DNA from: Erodium maritimum
Lineage: Eukaryota; Streptophyta; Magnoliopsida; Geraniales; Geraniaceae
Direction of reading: 5' to 3'
Length of the DNA stretch: 64,000 nt
Assembly (NCBI GenBank): GCA_963921825.1
Contig: OY997596.1
Location: 36,013,932-36,077,931, forward strand
In this document: in pieces, positions 11,715-22,986 of the stretch
How positions within the stretch are numbered: position 1 is the stretch's first letter
Layout: each line of letters opens with the position of its first letter
Notes under the pieces: generated by a model
What the model was told of the DNA's origin: nothing
The model's database searches: none
The model's input: the letters and a program-made list of their open reading frames with translations, nothing else
Translations under genes and position numbers: made by a program

Positions 11715-13193
11715 AGATTGTTCCACATAGCAAATTAAATATGAAACCAAATCAAACTTTTTATGTATATGTCATGAACTTAGACTTCACCAGTTTTATC
11801 TACTGAGTTGGCATACCTTTAAATAAAGGTCAGTCTCATTTACTTCCGTCTTAGCCTACTGCCAGCTTGACATTCTCTCCTCTCCTAACATGACAACCAA
11901 TTAAACACAACTAAAAGAATTATAAGGAGCCGTCCATCACTCCTGAGACCAAACCAACATACATATTGGTTTTCGAAACATGACAATTATGAACTAAAAG
12001 GAATAGAAACTTTCAACTTTGTACCTAAATCTCTTTCTTGGATAATTCAATCTCAAAGCTCAAGCATCCTACTTCTTACGTAGGAATTGGACATAAAAAC
12101 AACTAACTAAATAAAAGAAAATATAAAAAATGAACTAATCTCATCAAATCCACACTACTAAATGACCAATATCAAAATGCATAGTTCTCGAAGGAGTTTA
12201 TAGAGGATTCTTAACTAAAACTCACAAGTAAAATCAAACAAATATGGCCTTCTTATAGTTTTGGATGAAACTCACTGGTTTTTTCAACATGTTGAGATGG
12301 GAAGGATGCCAATACAACTGGTATGATAAATGATGATTACTAAAATGCATCAACGCCGAAAGTAGTGTTGCAAAGAGAACTATGAGCCTAGAAGCCCTGA
12401 ATAGCGATATGCGCCCATCTCAATTCCGTGATGAAGCCTTGTGTGGGAGGAAAATGGTTGCAGTAAAACCTATTTTTATTGGGATGAATAATGCTCCTGC
12501 CGCATATCAACACAAACTGGAAAAAAAAAAAACAATCAAACAAAGGTTAATAGGTGAAAACAAAAGAAACTGATCAATTAGAAGAGGGCACCATCCCTAA
12601 CAAAAAAAATTGAAACATGAGCTTTATTTCCTTGTTTTGATCCTCCAAGCATTAACAATCTATAAGCCCGTTTAAGTCTAAAGAAGTCTAAAACCCACTT
12701 TTTCCAATCATGAACCCTATTTTACATCTTAAACGTTGGAACAAAATAGAGTTTGGTACATGAAAAGTGTGTACAACAACTACTGTTCAGGGAAGGTAAG
12801 AGTATAACATCAATAGGGTTAATGTTAGGCCCACACATCACACATGAACGAAGTGTTCGGTCAAATAACAAACATTAGGATCTCTAATGTAAGAAAATAT
12901 TTTATGTTGAACATGGAAAAAGAAATATACCTTGTCAGTTTCCGAATTCTACTCTAAGATTCGAGATGCATTAGCTGTTGATCTACTAACTTTTAGTAAC
13001 TACTAAAAGTCGATCTAATGGTTAAGTTCAAGTCACATCTAAGTAGTTTGACCGTAATTGCGCAATAAAAATAGAAATAGTTGCTTCATAAATCCTATAT
13101 CTATCTTTATGAAAAATTAATAAGAAGGGGATTCTGAAAGTAACACAATGAATTAATTTTCTATTACTTTGATGAAGTAAGTTCTGGTAGTAA
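11715..13193. other. AT-rich intergenic sequence
   Basis: No recognisable gene or element. One open frame at 12382-12573 has no family features. A-runs and short imperfect repeats only. Confidence 0.4.
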
Positions 13194-13198
13194 CTACA

Positions 13199-13663
13199 TG
13201 TTACGGGCTTTACGGACCGTAATGGGATGGGATAAGCCCACCCCAATTGGAGAAGTTGCGCGCGCACGCGCAAGATGGAATAGGGCAGTCGGCTGGTTTT
13301 TAATATTTCCTTTTAGTTGTCTTATTAAAATACAATTGTATTAGGTTTTGGAATTAGTTAGGTTTCCTTTTATTATTGTTTGTTAGTCAAGTTGTATTAG
13401 GATTTGGGTAAGTAGCAAATTAAGGTAGGATTTGTGTTTTAGGCAACCTCTCTGGCTATATATACCAGAGAGGTATTATTGAATAAATCAGACTAGAATT
13501 AAAGAATAATTTCTGTCTCACCGAAGGTCTTTGAGTTCCCTACCCCTGAGCTCATACCCCTACACCATTGGGCAAAAGAAGAACAAGGATTCGTACCAAC
13601 GAACCCTTGATCTGAAGTCATACCAAGGTGCCATAACGAGATCCATTGGCGAGGCACGTAACA
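13199..13663 (+). mobile_element. Solo LTR, 465 bp
   Basis: Starts TGTTACGGGC and ends GGCACGTAACA, so the 7-bp ends TGTTACG/CGTAACA are inverted repeats with TG...CA. It is flanked by a perfect CTACA duplication (13194-13198 and 13664-13668). A TATA box (CTATATATA, 13456-13464) sits inside a short hairpin and is followed by 'attgaataaatcagac', as in a plus-strand U3/R junction. No internal retroelement sequence is beside it. Class (Copia or Gypsy) cannot be decided without an internal region. Confidence 0.85.
13448..13472 (+). promoter_or_regulatory. LTR TATA box in an 8-bp inverted repeat
   Basis: CTCTCTGG (13448-13455) and CCAGAGAG (13465-13472) are perfect complements and enclose CTATATATA. 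The TATA sequence would therefore lie in the loop of a cruciform or RNA hairpin. Confidence 0.6.
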
Positions 13664-13668
13664 CTACA

Positions 13669-16228
13669 CTAATAATACTTGTTGCATATATGGAGAAAGT
13701 TATTCATTATTCCATGTTTTATTATACAGTATACAGTACCACTTTCTTCAACAAATCAGTAATCCTTATCCTATGAGTACCATATGAGAGTGTGTGCAAG
13801 ATGAATACCATAGATGAAAATAAAGAACAATGTAGTGAGTGGGTGCAAGATGAATACCATATGAAAGCTGTCTTTGAATACCATATGGTCGTTCAAAGGT
13901 GGAAATGCCCAAACAGACAGAGCATCGGGTATTGGAAGGCAGGGCATTTATTTTGGGACAAAGAGCCAGGACTGATTCATTTCATATCCTTATCCTGCAC
14001 AACATGGTATTCCATATCATCCAAACGAACAGTAACATATTTCTAATTTTCCTTAACTCTCACTAAACAAAACAACAAAAACCATCCAAATAACACTCAG
14101 TTGCAACATTAAATTCAACTAAAATTTGGAATAAGTGGCAAATTGCTCAAGACTGCACATCACAATATGCTTAATACCAAAATATAAGGACATGACAACT
14201 AAACCAAAAAAACCAAGATGCAAGCTTGTGTCTTGTTTAAAAATTGCCTTTTCACTTCAGATGCATGGATGTATTTGAGTGTTTTACATATTAGCTTTAA
14301 ACTTTCAAAATCGTAGATGTCAAGGACCCCAATAAGAGCCTTAGAAGTCGGATCTTGTCCTATTGAGTTTGTTCTGCCTGTCCAAGATCATAGTATAGAT
14401 ACAAAAAAAAAAAATGAAGTTATGGAATGAGTCAACCAAAAAGTAAATTCCACAGGTAATCGAATTGGATTTTTGTAATCCAAAAATATAAGACGTCAAA
14501 AGAACCAATTTGTAGGAAAATAGAAAGTTTTTGATAAACGAAATTGGCAGAATTCAGTTCCAATTGAAAGCCAACAAATTTGCAGCATAAATGATGTGGG
14601 GAAATTTCTTGCCAAGTGCTCTATTTTGGGGGCTAAGATCCTCACTGCCATAATCTTGGACCTCCTCACCAACTATTTCGATTCTCAACTAACTTGTAGT
14701 TGGGTTGGTATCAAATTTCATGTTTGAATATGACCATGGATTATGCTGCTACCTAACATCATATTAATCATCAATAGTGAAACCCGTCATCCAAATATAT
14801 GTTCATTGCCATAGCTTTGTGCAAGTAAATGTAAACAATGGATAGAATGATCCACATAGGAAAGTTCCAAGGCATTGAAAAATGTACCCTCCTCTCTTGA
14901 GCACACACAAAAATCAAAGGTATACTCAACATAAAAATTCCTTTTTGATTTCACAAACTATGTTTTGGGTTTAATCAAGCTTTCTCAGTATCAACACACA
15001 AAAGCTTCATCTTCACATGGAAATGGACTCTTTTTCTTCTCAAATTAAGAAGAAGAAGAAGAAGAAAAAGGAAGAAGAATGATAAGGGCCCTCTTCAGAA
15101 GTCATCCCCAAATATTAAGACAAAACTCAATCACATTCACCTTTACAGACTTTTTTGAATTGCCAACCTCTAACATAGATGCATTAAATCACACTAACAC
15201 ATAATAGTCCCACTATTTTCCCTCTCCCTACACTACCACATTTCTATCTCATTACCTCTAGGACAACACAAAATTAAAGCATCAAAAGGTATCGGGTTGG
15301 CATGAGACATCATAAAAAAGAAAAAAAAAAGATTAAACAATACTCGCCGTTTACAATCCGCTTATGTCCTCTTCTTTTGGTCTTTATGCAACCAGCTTTC
15401 ATATGTAACCCAAAGCTCTTCTTTTAATCTATAATATTTCCACCCATTCCCCAATCTGTTTTCTTAATGTAACACTATTGGCCTAAACTATTTTCCCTAA
15501 TTTTTTAATGCAATTTCACCAACTACAGTTGAGCTTGCTTTTCAATAATGTGGTTTATCATCTCCATGTCAACTCTTGCAACTGTTTATTTCTGAAAATG
15601 TAAGACAAATATGTAAATTGACAAAATCACGATGATTAGGTTCATGACATTGTTAGAGCTTTACCTTCATTCATGTTCATTCCTAATTGGACCATTAGGA
15701 CCTCTTGTATTGGTCTTACCATCAAAATTTCAGCACCATGCCAACTGAAACATCAATTGTGAAAATCCAACCCAACCCAACCCAACGACAACACAGGAAT
15801 TAAACCATATTTTGACTAACGAATTATACCAAGCGGACCTTGAAATTCCGGGTTCGGTAGAATTAATATAGTAATTTTTTCGACCTCTAGATCGCATTAG
15901 AACCTAACAAATTGAACAATCAATCAAAGTTAAGCCAAAATAACTACAAAAATCAAAGATGATTAAACACCCAAAGAGACCTAAATTTTAATGCAATAGC
16001 CATTGAGGATTTATAGAAATGCAATATGTATGTGGCTTGATTCATTAAACAAACTTCGAGCATAAACTTAAAGGAAGCCATTGTTGTGAATTAGGGATTG
16101 AAATGGTGAAGCCATATCAGACGTGGGTATGTGAGTGAGATCAGAACACAAAAAAGAGGACCAATACCTTGTTATTCCCAGAATCTTTTTCTTAAGACTT
16201 AACGGAATGCGACTCGAGCACAGACCCA
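13669..16228. other. Intergenic sequence with simple repeats
   Basis: No supported gene. 13785-13885 holds short direct repeats of 'gtgcaagatgaataccata'. An AAG/GAA microsatellite lies at about 15043-15080 and a CCCAA repeat at about 15771-15786. The open frame 13792-14046 includes the short repeats and has no family match I recognise. Confidence 0.4.
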
Positions 16229-16590
16229 TTAGCCGACTCGAGCACCTTCCGACAAAGATAAACTATTTCCCGGGACTGCCACTGCGCTGAATCTGATTAC
16301 CGCCAACACGTCGTCGCTCATCGAAGCCTTTATCTCCTCCACCTTCATATCTTCCGGCAACCGAAACTTCCTCGAAAACCTAAATCCGCCGCTCGCTCTC
16401 TCCCTGCAGTGCCACTCCACCTTTGCGTCCCCGTTTCTGTCATTCCCCAGCGAATCGATGGAATTGGAGCTTCACATTCTGTTTCGTGAGCCCCGGGAGC
16501 TCGATTTCGAAGATGCGAGCATCACGCGTCTGTTTCCAGTCCTTCTGGATGTCTGGCCTTTTAGGGCTTCAAATCTGAAGAGAAACAAAA
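16229..16590 (-). pseudogene. Small heat-shock protein (HSP20/alpha-crystallin) fragment
   Basis: On the minus strand two frames give successive parts of an alpha-crystallin domain. The first (about 16580-16445) reads DWKQTRDARIFEIELPGL then TKQNVKLQ and ends at a TGA. The second (16430-16229) reads KVEWHCRERASGGFRFSRKF, RLPEDMKVEEIKASMSDDVL. The family uses these as beta-strands of a holdase chaperone that binds unfolding proteins. Here the loop linking the halves is lost, the expected V-P-K end is replaced, and no start is joined in frame. A possible first exon (ATG near 16690) with a GT donor is visible but phases do not match cleanly. A diverged expressed gene cannot be excluded. Confidence 0.65.
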
Positions 16591-16739
16591 AGACTAAGGA
16601 ATTAAGGAAGGGAGAGGAAACGAAAGAGAAACAGGAGAGGGAAGAGAAGGTGAAAGGTTACACGAATAAAGGGCTCACCTGCCACCTGGCTTGTTTCATT
16701 GGTAGTGGAGACAATGAATAGAAGAACAGTATAGAGAAA

Positions 16740-17284
16740 CCCTGAGAGGAGAAGTGTGCCAAACTGGCATTAATCCTCCTATTACATTAGTAAGGATTTA
16801 GATCAACTTGAATGTACCTTATTTATTGTTACTTGATAATAAGAGCACCCATAATATAAGTAGATTTACAAACGATTGTATGGACCATAGTAATTGGAAG
16901 ATTACTAATCAGGACGGTCTAAGTTAACCATTAATAGTTCATCCGAGCGTTCCAGCCTCAGCGATTTCCTCTTTTTCTAGTGATGTTGCGCCACATGGCC
17001 ATTTTGGAAACATAAAAATAGCCGTTGCTCTTGTAGTAGCTACTCTCCAATGGTTGCAAAAATCAAAAACTTTTCTTTTACTTTCTATTTAAATCAACTA
17101 TCACATTTTTTTTTTTGATAATTCAACTATCACATTTTTTTTTCATACAAACAATTTCAATTTTTACACTCACTCCTTTCGGGTCAATTTACACACAAAC
17201 CAAATGAGCTAAACGTTTGAATACGAATTGATTGATATGGACCTTACTCTCAACGAGCAAAAAGTTACATCCGAATTCGAAGCA
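16740..17284. other. Spacer with a micro-duplication
   Basis: AT-rich. About 17096-17150 contains the direct repeat 'tcaactatcacatttttttt' twice, separated only by a T-run and 'gataat'. It resembles the scar of an almost fully 5'-truncated LINE insertion with a target duplication. Confidence 0.4.
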
Positions 17285-17293
17285 TATCTTTTT

Positions 17294-19058
17294 GGGAAAA
17301 TTTCACTTTAATACCCTGCCAAACATTTAATTTCACTGTGATACCCTGACATAATTTTTTTACCCTTTTATACATAAACTAAACATTTAATTTCACTTTA
17401 GTACCCAACTGTTAACTTTCTGTTAGTTTGGATGAAAAAGGATAAAAAGACCACAATACCCCAAACTATTACTCAAATTTACAAACTCATGTCATTGGTT
17501 CAGAACTTGAAAACAAGTGAAATGACAATAATACCCTTCGTTGTTAGGATATTAAAATGAAATTTTCATTATTTTTAAAATAAATCAATTTTTTTATATA
17601 AATTCAGTTTTTATTTATGAAAATTATTTTTATTTTCAAAAATTTCTGTTTTTAATTTAAAAAATACATAAAAACAGTTTTTTATGAAAAAAAATACATA
17701 AAATCAGTTTTTATTTATAAAAATTATTTTGATTTTTGAAAATTCAGATTTTAATTTAAAAAATACAAAAAAATCATATTTTATATTTTAAAATACATAA
17801 AATCATTTTTTTTAATTTAAATAATATTTCATTATATTTATTTTTTATTTTTATTTTTTCATTCTCCTATCCAGATTCACCCTCTCTCCTGTGCTTCACT
17901 TTCTCTCTCTAAAATTCTCAAACCTACAAACTAATATTCATCTTCCTAATCTCATCTTTATCACTCTCCGCCTGTGAATCTCAATTGAGGTCCCCTAGTT
18001 TTCACAATTTTTTCTACTCTTTTGTATCAGATCTGGAAACATAAGGTCGGGCAGCAGCAGCGGGAGGAGGAGCTCGTGCAAGAGGCGGGGAGGATGAGCT
18101 CCGCCGCCGCCCACCAGCGTCGTCATGACTGTCCCGTCGAACCCGAGCTCGTTTCCCCCAAACACCATAACCGACCAGGAGAACCCGAGCTCGTTTCTGC
18201 CCGAAGTCCTCGGGGAGGATTGAGTCCGGTGCCGGAGCCGGAGACTCCATCTTCACCGGCGATCTGCAATTATTTCACGTGAGATTAGGTTAATTGCATA
18301 TCTGGCAGTGGAGTTCCAGTTCTTCGGCTATGGAGTTCTAGTTCTTCGGTTGGGTTGCTTTCTGTTTTACAAAAATAGATATGGTGCTGAAATTTTGATT
18401 TTGGAGATGATGATTCGGTGGGATTGTTGCTGAAAATTTTATTTTGGAGATGTTGATTTGGTGGGATTGTTACTGAAATTTTGATTGTAAAGATGGTGAG
18501 GAGAGAGAGACGATGATGAGGATAGAGGGTGAATGGGTAGAAAAATGAAAAAGTGAAAAAAAGAATATGATATAATATTAATTAAATAAAAAAACTTAAA
18601 TTTTTGTATTTTTAGAAATAAAATCAGAATTTTAAAAAATTAAAAATCTGATTTTTATGTATTTTTTAAATTAAAATCTGAATTTTTGAAAATAAAAAAA
18701 AAATCATAAATAAAAACTGAATTTATAAAAAATAAAATGAATTTTCAAAAAATAAAAATTGAATCTATAAAAAAACTGATTTTATTTTTAAAATAGTGAA
18801 AATTTCATTTTAATACCCTAACAATGAAGGGTATTATTGTCATTTCACTTATTTTTAAGTTCTGAACCAATGACATGGGTTTGTAAATTTGAGTAATAGT
18901 TAGGGGTATTATGGTCTTTTTACAAACTAACAGAAAGTTAACGGTTGAGTATTAAAGTGAAATTAAATGTTTGGTTTAGGTATGAAAGTGCAAAAAATTT
19001 ATGCAGGGTACCAAAGTGAAATTAAATGTTTGGCAGAGTATTAAAGTGAAAATTTTCC
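17294..19058. mobile_element. Mutator-like foldback element, 1765 bp
   Basis: The left arm starts GGGAAAATTTCACTTTAATA (17294) and the right arm ends with its imperfect reverse complement (...TATTAAAGTGAAAATTTTCC, 19058). The arms match over about 290 bp and the inverted similarity continues as AT-rich blocks, so each arm is about 600 bp. A perfect 9-bp duplication TATCTTTTT flanks the element (17285-17293 and 19059-19067), the size made by Mutator-like transposases. No transposase is encoded. The centre (about 17990-18500) is non-repetitive and GC-rich, unlike the arms, and may be captured host sequence. Confidence 0.85.
18385..18497. repeat. 43-bp tandem repeat, about 2.6 units
   Basis: Units start at 18385, 18428 and 18471. 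The first two are full length (43 bp) and share 'tttggagatg' and 'ggtgggattgt'. It lies inside the foldback element. A second short direct repeat (tggagttc...agttcttcgg) is just before it at about 18308-18347. Confidence 0.75.
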
Positions 19059-19067
19059 TATCTTTTT

Positions 19068-19939
19068 TATATAACGATTATGATTATGCAAATTTTGTGA
19101 AGATAAAGATTCTCTTGAAGAAGAAAATGAGAGTTGTGGTGTAGATGATGGTCCAGTTAAAGAGGATAACTACAGTAAAGTCAACAATCTTGACAAAGAG
19201 ATACACGTTCCATATGTATACGAAATGAAAAAAAAGTACCATAACGTTCTGTTTCTTTACGAAAAAGCCTCTCTTAACCCTAACTGAATCCGCTGCCGCC
19301 CTTCTTCTCGCCCCCGTCGGTGACGGCCACGACCTTGGTTGTTGCCGGCGAAGCTCGCTCCAGACCCCTTTCCCTTCCTTTTTGACCTCTTTTCCTTCCC
19401 TTCTCGCCTCCGCCCCCGCGTCTTACTTCTAGAGTCTTCGTCATCGTGCTCTGCTGGACCTTCGTGGCTCCGCCCGCTCATCGGAGTAGGAGTCTCAGGC
19501 TCGTATCCACGCGTATTCAGGCCCGGAGCATAGTCGAGGGTGGTCGCTCCAATTACTTCCCTCCTTGTAGTGAACTTCTCACTAGGAGGTGTCCCTTCTC
19601 TAGGCAGATATCTACATTTTCTAGTTGATCTGGTTTCTTAGGGTTGTGGTGTCGGCCGGATACTCGTAGGCGACTGATTTGTTTGATTGTGTCCGGAGTC
19701 GGACCGTCTATTGCCTTTGGGTTCTTTGGTACGCCCTTTTCTGACTCTACTAAGAGCCTCTTCGTCGGGATCAGTGCATTCCGAGGACAGAGTCTAGTGG
19801 ACTCCGGTTCTCTTTGTGGATCACGATGTGGTATCCTGTGTTGGTGGCCTTGAGTGGTTGTGCCTCTTTTCTGCCGGAGCTAGCTTGGGGGCAGTTTTCT
19901 TTTTCTCCTCGCCGGAGTGGTGAGTCATTTTTGGATTTT
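19068..19939. other. Unassigned region, GC-rich from 19257
   Basis: 19068-19256 is AT-rich; a plus-strand frame without a start runs through 19100-19290 (acidic, Cys-containing, not recognised). 19257-19939 is GC-rich and reads CCG/CGTCGG-rich, like the 5' untranslated part of a plant LINE or gene, but it has no stable frame. The boundary with the retroelement at about 19940 is not marked by a duplication. Confidence 0.35.
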
Positions 19940-19983
19940 CATCTTAGCTTCTTTCGGTAATCCTGCTTGCAACAATGCTAGTT

Positions 19984-20274
19984 TCAAGACCTCGGATTTG
20001 AGAAGTTCCATACTCCATCAAATGCTCTTTGCCTCGGTGGTTCCTCCGGAGCAAATAGTGGATTAAAGCCAGGAGGGAATGGAGTTTGCTCCCTAGTTGG
20101 GTTCTCATTCTTTTGTTGGATCGTGTCATCCTGGTAATCCTCATTATCCGAGCGATGACTCGATCCGGAGTGATGACTCATATCTTTCTTTTCTTGCCGA
20201 TTCGCGATCCTCATGTTCCTCTCAATCTCTTCAATATATGTAGACACAAAACTCGAAGAGGGGTGAGACCGCAT
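19984..20274 (-). pseudogene. Retroelement gag, N-terminal fragment
   Basis: An open frame starting MRSHPSSSFVSTYIEEIERN, 86 nt downstream of the primer-binding site in element sense. It is hydrophilic, rich in Arg, Glu, Ser and His, and ends near the point where the element is truncated. Position, not sequence motif, supports the gag call. No zinc knuckle or capsid core is present. Confidence 0.45.
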
Positions 20275-20359
20275 TGCATAAATAAATTAAATTAAATACA
20301 ATAAAAAAATGAAATAGTCTTAACTCGAATTACAAATATATCAGAGTTTCCTTAGTTGC

Positions 20360-20377
20360 TCTCCGACAACGGCGCCA
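20360..20377 (-). other. Primer-binding site, tRNA-Asp type
   Basis: TGGCGCCGTTGTCGGAGA on the minus strand, 6 nt after the LTR end. It would pair with the 3' end of a tRNA to start minus-strand DNA synthesis. Confidence 0.75.
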
Positions 20378-20536
20378 TTAACTTGACACATTGAGATTTA
20401 ACTCTCATAATGGCACGACAATGACACGACAAGTGTTCTGATCGTAGTATTCTGGGTTTAGTCCGAGATATCTTACCCAAGGGAATTAAGCAAACACTTT
20501 AATTAATTAATTCGTTCGTCAAGCTTTTCCTATATC

Positions 20537-21416
20537 CAGTGTTCTAAAAATCGCACCTAGAGACCGCCGAGGCACCATTTTTGTGTTTGCCGACCCGACT
20601 TTGTGTAGCCGGTTGATCCGACTTTGCCAAATTAGTCAGACAGGTCGGGCCAATAGGTCACGGGTTGGTTCAATAGGTCACGGGTCGGCACTTGAACCAA
20701 CGTGTCGCATCCCAATAAATTTTAAACTATATATTTTAAACGAAAATTGTATTGATTTTGAGCTTATAAGGCCCAAAAATATAAAAGGCCCATCAATGAG
20801 CCGCATGTATACTACTGATGTAAAAATGTTCAGTTGCTTCTTATTTTGTAGAGTAGCAAAAGCAATTGTGCTTTTTTTTAACCTGTGTGGGACTTAGTAG
20901 TCCAAAATCCAAATCCTCTTGTGTGTCCATGACTCCATGTCATCTACTAAAGCTAAAACATGGACTTTTAAAATTGTACTTTGAGATCCAAAGGAATAAA
21001 AGTATTATTTTTTTTGTATTTAATGCCTATTTCTCATCTTCATTAGCACCATATTCATTTTATATTAATTTTACATTTATATTACAACAACTCATGCTAT
21101 GACAAAATAGTCCAAATTAAACCGCTGCAACTATTGTTGCTATTTAAATTTATGTCTTATAAAAATATGAATATAACACATTTTTAAGTGTTTAAAATAT
21201 TTGTTATTATTTTATATATAATAAAATTCATATTTTGTTAATATTAATTATATATAATTGGATAAATATATTCTATATAATAATATATCTGTTGAAAAAT
21301 AATAAAAATAGAAAAATAAAAATCCGATTAATCCTCCATTAATCTCCGACTAGTCCCCTATTAATCCTCGAAGACCCTAACCGTCCTACTAGTGCCTAAC
21401 GATTTTTAGAACCTTG
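20537..21416. mobile_element. Non-autonomous hAT-like element, 880 bp
   Basis: Terminal inverted repeats CAGTGTTCTAAAAATCG (20537) and CGATTTTTAGAACCTTG (ending 21416) pair with two mismatches. They begin with CA, as in hAT elements. The flanks carry an 8-bp duplication with one mismatch, CCTATATC (20529-20536) and CCTATACC (21417-21424). The element encodes no transposase. Inner text has 'gattaatcctccattaatc'-type repeats near the right end (about 21326-21400). It is nested in the LTR at 20384-22640. Confidence 0.8.
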
Positions 21417-22260
21417 CCTATACCGATAATTGGATTTGTTTTGAAAATAATAATTCGATGCGATTATGAAATAATGTAAATGATGCGAGAATGCGAGAAC
21501 ACAATACCAAAAGTGGTTTTCGAAATCAGAGATTTAAGACGACCTAGGACATTAACGGGGTTCGAATACGATGAACAACTTATCGGGCTTCGGTCTACAT
21601 TTGCAACTAATACTACTCTAAAGGCAACGAGAATTTTCTATCACTAGTCATAACCATCTCTTAATCGCATTAAGACCATATCGTACTCTGGCCACCTAAT
21701 TATCTCTAATCTAGGTGTAGAAAGGTACCAAACATTAAGGTTTACGAATTCCTCTAACTTTCGGGTTTTACTCTTATAGTTATTGCACTCGTGTCAGTCT
21801 AACTATATTTTAGTTTAGATTGAAACTTGAGCTATTTAATTCCTATTTACTCTTCTTAACCCCATTTCTCAATTTTTAGTTAACAAGATTAAATCATACA
21901 TCACGTGATCAAGGTGATAAAACATTACGAGCAAAATTAAATAAACAATATCGTAGATACTAGTTTGACAAATGCACAACTGAAACATGTTAATTTAGTT
22001 CATCATATCGTTCCTCTATTCCTAAATCAAAGGTATTTAGTTCATGACAGTAGAATGAGAACACAAAATGAATATCAAATCAATAATAAACATCTTAAAC
22101 AATAATTGTGATACAAATATTAGTTAATGATGAAAATGATGAAGACAATCGAATATGAACTCTTTGATTCTTCTCTTAAATTCCAAATCACCTTTTTAGC
22201 TCTCCAAAACTGTGTTTTTCTCTTTGAAACTCGTGATCCCCTCTCTAATGCCCTAATTTC

Positions 22261-22475
22261 CTATTTATAGACCGAAAAAACTAAGGGCAAAAGAGAGAAT
22301 CTGACTGAAAAATTATTGTTCTGCGCATCGTACGACCTTCCGTACGCCGCATGGATATATTACGATTCTGACTCAGTTTATACGCCGGATGACACGAGTA
22401 TGTGCTCTACTCAGTCCATACGCCTTATGACATAGAGTACATGCTCTACTCCAGACGTACGCCGTATGATATCTC
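22261..22475 (-). promoter_or_regulatory. LTR promoter and upstream repeats
   Basis: The minus-strand TATA box lies near 22265. Upstream (to the right) are three imperfect copies of a motif built on 'gtacgccgtatga', spaced about 50-60 nt, which may be enhancer-like U3 repeats. Confidence 0.45.
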
Positions 22476-22640
22476 GACTTCGCGATTTTAGCTCTGTTTT
22501 TGGATTTTTTTTTTCTCTCCGATAGAGAGAGATCAACAGCACCAAAGTAGAGATATACACATCAAAATACATAATCCTGGGACTGAAAAACTTAAAAATG
22601 TGCACTAAAAACATCTAGAATAGATTTATTTTATGTTCAC

Positions 22641-22986
22641 ATCATGGTCCATCTTTATGAACTGATGATATTTATATTAGAATATACCGTCTCCATAATG
22701 ATAGCAACATCGAGAGTTCAACAACTCGAAAATAAATTATCAAGCTCAGATTCGACTAGTTTTTACATTATTTTCCCTTATAAATAGTCGAGAAAAAAAT
22801 CAAATACATTTTGATTTTATTAAACAACTTATATTTAATTTTAAATTAAAAAAGCCAATTACTGAGTTTTTTAAAGGTTTGACTCGAAGTCTCTCATTTT
22901 TTAAAAGAGTCAAACTTTAAACTCGATTTTGATTCGAGTTTGATTTCAATAAACTAGAATATTTAATGAATCGAGCTCAACTCAAC
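22641..22986. other. AT-rich spacer
   Basis: No gene seen. It ends in the T-run that is the tail of the next LINE. Confidence 0.4.

Larger units (their letters stand above)
19940..22640 (-). mobile_element. Gypsy element, Athila/Tat-like: 5' LTR, PBS and gag start
   Basis: A primer-binding site TGGCGCCGTTGTCGG on the minus strand (20377-20363) matches the tRNA-Asp type site of Athila/Tat elements. The LTR lies to its right and ends ...TGTGTCA at 20384. Its other end is uncertain, perhaps TGTGAACA near 22640. A minus-strand TATA box (CTATAAATAG, about 22270-22261) and GC-rich 'cgtacgccgtatga'-like repeats (22330-22475) mark U3. To the left of the PBS a gag start is open at 20274-19984. The body is then lost, so only a truncated copy remains. 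A hAT element is inserted in the LTR. Confidence 0.7.

Noticed and set aside
18014..18282. Overlapping frames on both strands in the foldback centre
   Set aside because: GC-rich and internally repeated; no recognisable domain, so reported as cargo rather than as a gene.
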